Source: Chloroflexota bacterium (GTDB lineage: Bacteria; Chloroflexota; Limnocylindria; Limnocylindrales; CSP1-4). Taken from it: DNA of 11,284 bases. Numbering within the stretch: the first letter of the stretch is position 1; every line of letters starts with the position of its first letter. The notes under the pieces are model-generated. The model worked only from the letters and a program-made list of their open reading frames with translations, searched no databases and was not told the DNA's origin. Location: assembly GCA_003158495.1 (NCBI GenBank), contig PMJT01000118.1, positions 1-11,284 of the forward strand, given 5' to 3'. A program made the position numbers and the translations under genes. Shown here piece after piece: positions 5,966 to 11,284 of this stretch.

Positions 5966-7834
5966 GTGCCCGCCCTCGGGGTCCTGATCGGGCTGCTGCT
6001 CGGCCTGATCGCCGGCGGCAAGCTCGACAACCTGGCCTACGTCCGCCTGCGCTGGCTGCCCGTCCTGCTCGTGGCGGCCGTCACCCGCTTCGGTCTGGAC
6101 GGGGCGCTGTCCGCCGGGGCCGTGCCGGACGCCCTGCGCCTCTGGCTCGTAATCGCGGCCTACGTCCTGCTCACGGCCATGCTCGTGGCCAACCGCTCGA
6201 CGCCCGGACTCGCCGCTGCCGCGCTGGGAACGGCGGCCAACGGCATCGCGATCGTCGCCAACGGCGGCTGGATGCCGGTCTGGCAGCCGAGTCTCGCCGC
6301 GGCCGGCCTCGACTCCACGACGATTCATTCGAACTTCCATCGCATGCTCGTCGGCCCGGTCGACGGCGCCTTCTTCGCCCACGGCGGGCCGCTCGTCGAC
6401 CTCATCCCGATCCCCATCCCGATGATCCAGTCGGTCGCCTCGGTCGGCGACATGCTTCTCGGCGCTGGGCTGGCGTTCTTCGTCTTCGCCGCGGTTGTCC
6501 GGGCGCCGGTGCTCGTCTCCATTTCCATCCCGGTCGGAGGGGTCGTCGAACGCGGTGCCTTCGACCATCCGTATGTCCGGCTGGCCACGAACGGCGCCTT
6601 CTCGGCAATGTGGCTGGGCCAGGTCGTCAGTTCTCTCGGCGACCGGATCCACCAGGTGGCGCTCGTGTTCCTGGTCGCCCGGGCGACGGACAGTTCGCCG
6701 CTGGCACTGGGTCTCGTGTTCGCGGCAATGACGCTGCCGGGCGTCCTCGTCGGACCGTTCGCGGGCGCGCTCGTCGATCGCTGGGACAGGAAACGCGTAA
6801 TGGTCGCCTCGGACCTGATCCGAGCGGCGATCGTCTGTCTGATACCCGTCGCTTCCGGACTGAACGTGGGGCTCGTGGTCGGGCTCGTTTTCGTCCTGGC
6901 CGTGGTGTCGTCGTTCTTCCGACCGGCCCGATCGGCCGCCCTGCCGCAGGTGGTCCCGGACGAGGACCTGATGACGGCCAACTCGTCGATGTGGATCGCG
7001 GACACGGTCAGCGACCTCGCCGGCTACAGCCTGGGCGGGTTGTTCGTGGCGTTCCTGGGCTCGTCGCTCGCCCTCGCGTTCTGGTTGGATGGCGCGAGCT
7101 ACCTCGTCTCCGGTGCGCTGGTTGCGGCCGTTGTGATCCCTCCGGTAGCGCGGCGAGTCGGCGCGGGGAGCCCGGCAGGCGCCGCCGACTCGGACGTCAC
7201 CGGCACTGCCCAGAACCCCGCTCGGACATCCATCCGGGCGGAAGTGGCCGAAGGCTGGCACTTCCTCCGCGCAGAGACAGTCCTCTTCGCCACGACCTTC
7301 CAGGCGACCATCGCCGAGTACGGACTCGGGGCGTTGACGGCCCTTTCCCCGCTGCTGATCGCCTCGCTGCCGCTCGGCAATCTCCAAGCCCCGGCCGCGT
7401 ACGGCTTCTTCGAGATGGCCATGGGCGCCGGGCTCTTAGGTGGCGGCGTGGTCCTCGGCGGCATTGCGACGCGGCTGCCAAAGGGTCCGGCCATCATTGG
7501 CGCCTTCGTGGCGATGGGCCTCGCTCTGCTGGCGCTGGCCGCGACCGGCAGCCTGCCGATCGCCCTGGGACTTGCCGTGATCGTGGGTCTCGGCAACGCA
7601 ACGTTCGTCGTTCCGAGCCAGACCATCTTCCAGCAGCGTACTCCGGACGAGATGCTCGGACGCGTGGTTGCGATCAGGCTCGCCCTCGTGAGCGGAATGC
7701 TGGCGCTGGCCATGGCAACTTCCGGCGCGCTCGCCCAGACCTTCGGGCTGAGGCCGGTCCTGGCGGCCTGCGGCCTTCTGACGGCCGCCTCAGGGCTGGC
7801 AGGCCTGGGCGTCCGCTCGATACGCCGCGCGTAG
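5966..7834 (+). CDS. Fusion of a DUF5317-like membrane domain and an MFS transporter
   Basis: A 622-residue integral membrane protein in two parts. Residues 1 to about 180 resemble DUF5317: a glycine/leucine-rich N-terminal helix (LGVLIGLLLGLIAGG), several helices, the block NGGWMP, and GDMLLGAGLAFFVF at the end. From about 197 onward it is a Major Facilitator permease of the drug/siderophore-exporter type: NGAFSAMWLGQVVSSLGDR near the start, motif A around G267 (GALVDRWDRKR) and FFRPARSAALPQVVPDEDL typical of that branch. The frame is continuous and no ribosome site with an in-frame start occurs at the junction, so this reads as one protein. The start is GTG 5966, three bases after the HD-GYP stop and without its own Shine-Dalgarno, which implies coupling. 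The transported substrate is unknown; the DUF5317 part has no established function that I know of. Confidence 0.82.
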   Translation: MPALGVLIGLLLGLIAGGKLDNLAYVRLRWLPVLLVAAVTRFGLDGALSAGAVPDALRLWLVIAAYVLLTAMLVANRSTPGLAAAALGTAANGIAIVANGGWMPVWQPSLAAAGLDSTTIHSNFHRMLVGPVDGAFFAHGGPLVDLIPIPIPMIQSVASVGDMLLGAGLAFFVFAAVVRAPVLVSISIPVGGVVERGAFDHPYVRLATNGAFSAMWLGQVVSSLGDRIHQVALVFLVARATDSSPLALGLVFAAMTLPGVLVGPFAGALVDRWDRKRVMVASDLIRAAIVCLIPVASGLNVGLVVGLVFVLAVVSSFFRPARSAALPQVVPDEDLMTANSSMWIADTVSDLAGYSLGGLFVAFLGSSLALAFWLDGASYLVSGALVAAVVIPPVARRVGAGSPAGAADSDVTGTAQNPARTSIRAEVAEGWHFLRAETVLFATTFQATIAEYGLGALTALSPLLIASLPLGNLQAPAAYGFFEMAMGAGLLGGGVVLGGIATRLPKGPAIIGAFVAMGLALLALAATGSLPIALGLAVIVGLGNATFVVPSQTIFQQRTPDEMLGRVVAIRLALVSGMLALAMATSGALAQTFGLRPVLAACGLLTAASGLAGLGVRSIRRA

Positions 7835-7840
7835 GCCGCA

Positions 7841-7862
7841 CCCTGGCCGGGCGAAGCCAGGG
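7841..7862 (+). terminator. Hairpin after the DUF5317-MFS gene
   Basis: CCCTGGC (7841-7847) and GCCAGGG (7856-7862) form a perfect 7-bp stem with an 8-base loop, beginning six bases after the stop codon. No T-tract follows. Its position suggests a transcription end for the HD-GYP operon. Confidence 0.5.
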
Positions 7863-7905
7863 GCACCGCGCGCACCGGCGCAACGCGACAATGGGACGCG
7901 TCGGC

Positions 7906-7911
7906 TAAACT
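7906..7911 (+). promoter_or_regulatory. Possible -10 box upstream of the acidic membrane protein gene
   Basis: TAAACT fits the TANNNT -10 pattern, and a transcript would begin near 7918. No good -35 lies at the expected distance. It precedes the palindrome at 7944-7963 and the gene at 8047. Confidence 0.25.
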
Positions 7912-7943
7912 GCCCCGGGGTGATGCGCCTGCAACCGTCACGG

Positions 7944-7963
7944 CGGTTGGCGCGCGCCAGCCG
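7944..7963. repeat. 20-bp near-perfect palindrome, operator-like
   Basis: The left half CGGTTGGCGC and right half GCGCCAGCCG match as inverted copies at nine of ten positions. The inner 12 bases are a perfect palindrome. It sits 38 bases after the possible -10 at 7906-7911 and 83 bases before the next start codon. A dimeric regulator could bind here. Confidence 0.4.
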
Positions 7964-8046
7964 ATCACGTTATCAAAGGCACCCACGGTGCCGGTACCAG
8001 GTGGGCCGAACCAAGCGGCCGCCAATACAGGAGTGGCACTACGGCG

Positions 8047-8532
8047 ATGACCGACCTCGACAAGAACCGAGACGCGAAGCCCGCGACGGACGAGGAGTTG
8101 CCGGGCGACGAGGAGCTCGACGAAGAGCCCGACGAGTTCGCCGAGACCGAGGCGGAACAGGCCGATCGCGAAGCCGAAGAAGCCGACCTTGCCCCTGCCG
8201 GCGAACGCCGCCACTTCGGGTTCGGCCGCAGCCGCAATGCCGACGAAGACCGCCACGAGCGCCACGCCGGCGGATCGCTGCGCGAGTCGCATGAGCGCGT
8301 CCACATCGACGACCGCCCGTCCGCGATCTACGCCATCGTCTGCGCCGGTGCTCTGCTCGGCGTGATTCTGCTGACCTGGGTCAGCGGTGCCATTCCGCAG
8401 GGAACCGGCCCCACACTCACCCCGCTCGTCGTGCCGACCGCGGCGCCGACGACCAGCCCCACCGCGACCCCGTCGGTCAGCCTGTCTCCGAGCCCGAGCG
8501 TCGCCCCGAGCCCGTCCCCGAGCGCCACCTAG
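8047..8532 (+). CDS. Single-pass acidic membrane protein, unknown function
   Basis: I do not recognise a family. The 161-residue product has three parts. Residues 1-50 are strongly acidic (DEELPGDEELDEEPDE near 15-30) and probably disordered. Residues 93-115 (AIYAIVCAGALLGVILLTWVSGA) are one membrane helix. Residues 118-161 are a Ser/Pro/Thr/Ala tail ending in PSPSPSAT repeats, like cell-wall-spanning or glycosylated linkers. The basic, His/Arg-rich stretch at 54-90 before the helix suggests the acidic part stays in the cytoplasm and the tail is outside. The only Shine-Dalgarno-like AGGAG (8029-8033) lies 13 bases before the ATG, which is long, so the start is moderately certain. The membrane helix and sensible domain order argue that it is coding, against the long reverse-strand frame. 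A hairpin follows the stop. Confidence 0.65.
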   Translation: MTDLDKNRDAKPATDEELPGDEELDEEPDEFAETEAEQADREAEEADLAPAGERRHFGFGRSRNADEDRHERHAGGSLRESHERVHIDDRPSAIYAIVCAGALLGVILLTWVSGAIPQGTGPTLTPLVVPTAAPTTSPTATPSVSLSPSPSVAPSPSPSAT

Positions 8533-8541
8533 CAGCAACCG

Positions 8542-8559
8542 GCCCGCCTCGTCGCGGGC
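8542..8559 (+). terminator. Hairpin between the acidic membrane protein gene and pcm
   Basis: GCCCGC (8542-8547) and GCGGGC (8554-8559) form a perfect 6-bp GC stem with a 6-base loop, ten bases after the stop. A weakly T-containing stretch (GGCTTCATCTC) follows, making it a modest terminator candidate. Confidence 0.4.
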
Positions 8560-8615
8560 GGCTTCATCTCAAAGCTCCGGCCGTATCCTGGCGCGCCTCG
8601 CGCTCGGATCAGGCG

Positions 8616-8621
8616 TATCTT
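8616..8621 (+). promoter_or_regulatory. -10 box suggesting leaderless pcm transcript
   Basis: TATCTT (8616-8621) lies seven bases before the GTG at 8629, and no Shine-Dalgarno is present. That geometry matches leaderless promoters, where transcription starts at the start codon. A second box, TATCCT (8584-8589), would give a short leader instead. Confidence 0.4.
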
Positions 8622-8628
8622 CGGCCAC

Positions 8629-9318
8629 GTGGATCCTGAGGAATCGGCGCGCCTGCGGCAGGAGATGGTGGAACGTCAGCTCCGCGGCCGCGGCATTGCC
8701 GATGAGCAGGTCCTCGTGGCGATGGCCGCGATCCCGCGCGAGCGCTTCGTTCCGCCGGACCTGCGACGGCACTCATACTTTGACGACGCACTGCCGATTG
8801 CATCCGGCCAGACGATCAGCCAGCCGTACATGGTCGCCCGGATGACCGAGCTGCTCGAGCCACGGCCGGGCCTGCGCGTCCTGGAGATCGGGACCGGCTC
8901 CGGGTACCAGGCCGCGGTGCTTGCCCAGATCGGCTGCTCGGTCCTGTCCGTGGAGCGCCATGCGCCGCTGGCCAACGCCGCGCGAATACGCCTCGAAGAA
9001 CTCGGCCTTGCCGGTTCGGTCACGATCGTGGTCGGCGACGGCAGCCTCGGCCGGCCGGAGGAGGCGCCCTTCGAAGGGATCATCGTGACCGCGGCCGCGC
9101 CGGCAGTCCCCGACGCCCTGACGGCTCAACTCGCCGACGGCGGCCGCCTCGTCATTCCGATCGGCCCGCGGCGGCGACAGGAACTGGTCCTCGTGGTGAG
9201 GCGCGGCGATGGCTTCGAACGCCACGACTGCGGCCCATGCGTCTTCGTGCCGCTGGTCGGGGAGTCCGGCTTTGCCGAAGAGGCGGCGCGGCGGCGCTGG
9301 CCGGGTCGGATCCTATAG
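8629..9318 (+). CDS. pcm: Protein-L-isoaspartate O-methyltransferase
   Basis: A 229-residue cytoplasmic repair enzyme that uses S-adenosylmethionine to methylate isoaspartyl residues in aged proteins, starting their conversion back to aspartyl. The sequence follows the family from end to end: RQEMVERQLRGRGI near 10-23, AIPRERFVP near 34-42, the signature GQTISQPYMVARMTELL at 60-76 with the conserved serine 64, the SAM-binding motif VLEIGTGSGYQAAVLA at 84-99, and the PFEGIIVTAAAPAVP block near 146-160. Length is normal for the family. The start is GTG 8629, which lacks a Shine-Dalgarno but has a well-placed -10. An ATG at 8665 (residue 13) is a weaker alternative because it would cut the first conserved helix. 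The next, broken gene begins eight bases after the stop. Confidence 0.95.
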   Translation: MDPEESARLRQEMVERQLRGRGIADEQVLVAMAAIPRERFVPPDLRRHSYFDDALPIASGQTISQPYMVARMTELLEPRPGLRVLEIGTGSGYQAAVLAQIGCSVLSVERHAPLANAARIRLEELGLAGSVTIVVGDGSLGRPEEAPFEGIIVTAAAPAVPDALTAQLADGGRLVIPIGPRRRQELVLVVRRGDGFERHDCGPCVFVPLVGESGFAEEAARRRWPGRIL

Positions 9319-9319
9319 T
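9314..9319 (+). promoter_or_regulatory. -10 box overlapping the pcm stop, leaderless start for the PIG-L relic
   Basis: TATAGT matches TATAAT at five of six positions, overlaps the pcm stop codon, and lies six bases before the GTG at 9326. No Shine-Dalgarno precedes that GTG. The layout fits a leaderless promoter that has outlived its gene. Confidence 0.4.
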
Positions 9320-9325
9320 TGCGTC

Positions 9326-9635
9326 GTGACGCACGTCTTCGTTTCGCCGCATCCGGACGATGCGGCACTCTCTTGCGGCGGGCTGATCGCGAGGGCGAGG
9401 GCGCGGGGCGAGCAGGTCGCGATCGTGACCGTCTTCTGCGGCCCCGGTCCGATCGACCGCATGACGCCGTACCGAAGGCGTGCTCGACCGCAAGCTAAAG
9501 GGCATTCGAGCCGATGAGAGCCAGCGCGGGCGGCTGTTCGGCGGCGACGACCCGATGGTTGCGGCAGTCCGCGAGCAGGGCGCCCGGGTCGGCCGGCTGG
9601 GTGGAACCGGCCCGTCGGAGCGCTACTGGCGACTT
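9326..9635 (+). pseudogene. PIG-L/LmbE-family deacetylase, internally deleted and frame-shifted
   Basis: PIG-L enzymes are zinc-dependent N-deacetylases of about 230 residues acting on N-acetylglucosamine conjugates. From GTG 9326 the frame reads VTHVFVSPHPDDAALSCGG, the family's N-terminal metal motif, and VAIVTVFCGPGP. It then loses similarity and stops at 9517 after 63 codons. In another frame, from about 9471 to 9635, the typical C-terminal end appears: LDRKLKGIRADESQ, RLFGGDDPMVAAVR, and SERYWRL. Roughly 100-130 residues of the middle, which normally carry the second metal-binding histidine region, are missing. The join must lie near 9450-9480. The C-terminal relic has no stop and runs in frame into the next gene. 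Family assignment is from recognised motifs; the deletion size is estimated from usual family length. An assembly error is possible but would have to remove about 350 bases. Confidence 0.75.
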
Positions 9636-9662
9636 ACGAGTCTGAATACGGAGGCGAGGGCG

Positions 9663-9983
9663 ATGACTCGGTACAACAAGCTCGTCCGCGACAAGGTTCC
9701 GGAGATCCTGCTGGCCAAAGGCCGCAAGACCACCACCCGAACGATCGCCGGGCCGGAGATACTCGATGCCCTGCGGACCAAGATCGACGAGGAAGTCGCC
9801 GAGTACGACGCGGCCACAAACGATATTCAGGCGGCGGCCGAATTGGCCGATCTCCTCGAGGTCATCCTGACCCTCGCGAGGAAGCGCGGCTTCGATGAGG
9901 CCGAAATGCAGCGCATCCGAGCCGAGAAGGCGGAGCTAAGAGGCGGCTTCGATCGCGGCTGCTTCCTGGTCGAAACCGAGTAG
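9663..9983 (+). CDS. MazG-like nucleoside triphosphate pyrophosphohydrolase
   Basis: A 106-residue all-alpha NTP pyrophosphohydrolase of the phosphoribosyl-ATP pyrophosphohydrolase-like, house-cleaning type, predicted to cleave a non-canonical NTP to NMP and pyrophosphate. The signature YNKLVRDKVPEIL opens the protein at residues 4-16. The metal-binding pattern EEVAE (43-47) followed twelve residues later by ELAD (60-63) fits the EExxE...ExxD motif of the MazG superfamily. The start is ATG 9663, eight bases after GGAGG (9650-9654). The same frame is open upstream through the C-terminal PIG-L relic to a GTG at 9480, giving a 167-residue alternative, but that start lacks a usable ribosome site and would add deacetylase remnants. 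The stop lies seven bases from that of the convergent glycosyltransferase gene, with no terminator between them. Its substrate cannot be deduced. Confidence 0.88.
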   Translation: MTRYNKLVRDKVPEILLAKGRKTTTRTIAGPEILDALRTKIDEEVAEYDAATNDIQAAAELADLLEVILTLARKRGFDEAEMQRIRAEKAELRGGFDRGCFLVETE

Positions 9984-9990
9984 CCGCTAC

Positions 9991-11196
9991 TCAGCGCGGG
10001 ACGCCGGCGGAAGCGCGGAGCTTTAGGGCCGCCTGGTCGTAGAGCGCCTCGATCTGGTTGACCATCAACTCGATGCAGAAGCGGTCGTGGGCCAGATCGT
10101 GGCCGCGTTTCGCGATCATGTCCGCAAACGGATGATCCGAGAGGAGCCGGATTAGCGCGTCGGCCAGAGCCACGTGGTCGTTCGGCGGGACCAGCAGGCC
10201 GCTCACGCCGTTCTCGATCATCTCCGGGATGCCGCCCACTTCCGACGCGACCACGGGCCGGCCGAGGGCCATCGCCTCCAGCACGCTGAGACCCTGGGCT
10301 TCGCGGTACGAGGGCAGGACGGAGATGTCCAGCGCGGCCGTGACCGCCGGGACGTCCTCGCGGCGGCCGGTGAACACGACCCGGTTCGCGACGCCGAGCG
10401 ACGCAGCCTGGGCCTCGAGCGAATTCCGCTCCGAGCCTTCGCCGACCACGAGGAGCCAAGCCTCGGGATGGGCGGCAAGCACGAGCGGCCAGGCATCGAT
10501 GAGCGTCCGGTGACCCTTCTCGGCCTCGAGGCGCGCAACGACACCCACGATCGGGGCCGACTCGGGGATCGAGTAGTCGTCGTGGAGGGTGCAGCACGGC
10601 TGCTGGTGGTTGTAGCGCTGCAGATCGACGCCGTTGTAGATGAGGCTCACCGGCGCTCCGACCCGGCCCTCGTCGCGGATCTTCTGTTCGATTGCCTTCG
10701 ACACCACGATCAGCCGATCCATCAGCGGGGTCAGCTGACGAAGAGCATGGCGGTCGTCGACGCAGCGGATGCGGCTCGAGTGAATGGTCGAGATGACGGC
10801 CGGCCGCTTGCAGCCCTTCTCTCCAAGGAGCAGGGCCGCGCGCGTGCCGACGACTTCGGCCCGGTACATATGGTTGTGGACGATCTCCGGCTCCATCGGC
10901 GCCAGCGTCTCCGCTAGAGCCTGGACGGCCAGCCGGTCGTCGGGCTCGTCGATGACGCAGATCTCGATGCCGGCCTTCTCCATCCGCCGGACGCTGCTGC
11001 CATGGGACAGGGAGACGACGCGAACCTTGTAGCGAGCGGGATCCAGGCGCTTGACGAGCGAGTAGACGTGCTCCTGTGCGCCGCCGTTCGTGCCGGTCGC
11101 CATCACCTCGACGACTCGTACGCGGCCGCCTTCGAGCGGCGGGCGGGTTACGACGAGGTCCGCGCAGGGTTCGCCAAGGCTGTGTTCGGCGCCCAT
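9991..11196 (-). CDS. Glycosyltransferase family 4 protein
   Basis: A 401-residue GT-B-fold glycosyltransferase, predicted to transfer a sugar from a nucleotide donor onto a cell-surface glycan or lipid acceptor at the cytoplasmic membrane face. The N-terminal acceptor half has the GTNGGAQEHVYSLV loop (35-48) and EIVHNHMYRAEVVGTRAA (104-121). The C-terminal donor half has IYNGVDLQRY (186-195), VARLEAEKGH (220-229), LLVVGEGSERNSLE (248-261), and the E-x7-E motif at E299/E307 inside REAQGLSVLEAMALGRPVVAS. All are GT4 hallmarks, and length is normal. The start is the ATG at 11196, eight bases after GGAAGG and separated by a single base from the upstream stop. The first 25 residues are not conserved-looking and a later start is possible. 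Sugar and acceptor cannot be named. Confidence 0.92.
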   Translation of the reverse strand: MGAEHSLGEPCADLVVTRPPLEGGRVRVVEVMATGTNGGAQEHVYSLVKRLDPARYKVRVVSLSHGSSVRRMEKAGIEICVIDEPDDRLAVQALAETLAPMEPEIVHNHMYRAEVVGTRAALLLGEKGCKRPAVISTIHSSRIRCVDDRHALRQLTPLMDRLIVVSKAIEQKIRDEGRVGAPVSLIYNGVDLQRYNHQQPCCTLHDDYSIPESAPIVGVVARLEAEKGHRTLIDAWPLVLAAHPEAWLLVVGEGSERNSLEAQAASLGVANRVVFTGRREDVPAVTAALDISVLPSYREAQGLSVLEAMALGRPVVASEVGGIPEMIENGVSGLLVPPNDHVALADALIRLLSDHPFADMIAKRGHDLAHDRFCIELMVNQIEALYDQAALKLRASAGVPR

Positions 11197-11197
11197 G

Positions 11198-11284
11198 TCA
11201 GTGGCCTTCCGCGGCCGGCGCGTCGGTCCGCTGGACGAGCAGGCGCTCGATCGGCGAGTCGACCGCGCCCCACTCGTACTTGTA
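11198..11284 (-). CDS. C-terminal end of an unidentified gene upstream of the glycosyltransferase
   Basis: The minus strand is open from the window edge for 28 codons (YKYEWGAVDSPIERLLV then QRTDAPAAEGH) to a TGA at 11200-11198. The stop and the next ATG form TGAcATG, with one base between them, a layout that nearly always means one operon with coupled translation. The fragment is too short for a family call. By position it probably belongs to the same surface-glycan pathway as the glycosyltransferase. Confidence 0.6.
   Translation of the reverse strand, partial: YKYEWGAVDSPIERLLVQRTDAPAAEGH

Noticed and set aside
5402..7387. 661-codon open frame on the minus strand opposite the HD-GYP and DUF5317-MFS genes
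   Set aside because: The product is rich in R, D, G, E and H with no hydrophobic core or motif, the usual result of reading high-GC3 genes backwards. The plus-strand frames carry clear family motifs.
5806..7908. 700-codon plus-strand frame overlapping the DUF5317-MFS gene
   Set aside because: It is an Arg/Pro/Gly-rich translation in a shifted frame. The other frame has membrane helices and MFS motifs.
7920..8294. Plus-strand frame starting nine bases after the -10-like TAAACT
   Set aside because: It is Arg-rich, has no motif, and mostly overlaps the acidic membrane protein in another frame. The placement after TAAACT is probably coincidental.
7099..8538. 479-codon minus-strand frame spanning the gap at 7835-8046
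   Set aside because: It has no recognisable motif and lies opposite two plus-strand genes. The plus-strand acidic protein has a sensible membrane helix and domain order.
9480..9983. Treating 9480-9983 as one intact 167-residue gene
   Set aside because: The first 60 residues are the tail of a PIG-L deacetylase. A clear ribosome site and ATG at 9663 begin the true pyrophosphohydrolase.
10174..10917. 247-codon plus-strand frame opposite the glycosyltransferase
   Set aside because: It is the antisense shadow of a gene with full GT4 motifs and has no features of its own.

Overview
The window is high-GC bacterial DNA with dense, mostly co-oriented genes. It has no tRNA, rRNA, CRISPR array or insertion sequence that I can see. 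The gene styles suggest an uncultured high-GC lineage, either Chloroflexota (Limnocylindria-like) or Actinomycetota-like. These styles are a MalT-type ATPase joined to a SARP-type DNA-binding/BTAD module, a DUF5317-type protein, TANNNT-type -10 boxes placed directly before start codons, and many GTG starts. The taxonomic guess is inference; nothing here is diagnostic.

Layout, left to right. (1) 1-273: the C-terminal end of the replicative helicase DnaB. (2) 407-610: a small dodecin lacking the flavin-stacking tryptophan, so probably of the calcium-dodecin type. (3) 611-839: a regulatory stretch with a perfect consensus DnaA box, an 8-bp inverted repeat and a sigma70-like promoter. (4) 840-4163: a large STAND-ATPase/BTAD transcriptional regulator. 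(5) 4164-4573: about 410 bases without a clear gene. It holds a possible promoter and many mutually complementary segments that look like a folded 5' leader, plus a weak 29-codon ORF. (6) 4574-5962: a polytopic membrane HD-GYP protein, a predicted c-di-GMP phosphodiesterase, with a perfect 13-bp hairpin in its first codons. (7) 5966-7834: an unusual single-ORF fusion of a DUF5317-like membrane domain to an MFS transporter, three bases downstream of the HD-GYP stop. (8) 8047-8532: a single-pass acidic membrane protein with a Ser/Pro/Thr-rich tail. (9) 8629-9318: protein-L-isoaspartate methyltransferase. (10) 9326-about 9635: a broken PIG-L/LmbE deacetylase gene with an internal deletion and a frame change. 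(11) 9663-9983: a MazG-like NTP pyrophosphohydrolase. (12) On the minus strand, converging on it, a GT4 glycosyltransferase (9991-11196) and the last 28 codons of an unidentified gene one base upstream of it.

How the genes may work together. The HD-GYP and DUF5317-MFS genes look translationally coupled and probably form a two-gene membrane operon. Their control may lie in the structured region 4199-4642. pcm and the MazG-like enzyme are both damage-control (repair or house-cleaning) functions, and a decayed deacetylase lies between them. The minus-strand pair looks like the end of a cell-surface glycan operon. The most unusual signals are the structured HD-GYP leader with its intragenic hairpin, the DUF5317-MFS fusion, the PIG-L relic read in frame with the downstream pyrophosphohydrolase, and two apparently leaderless starts at 8629 and 9326.
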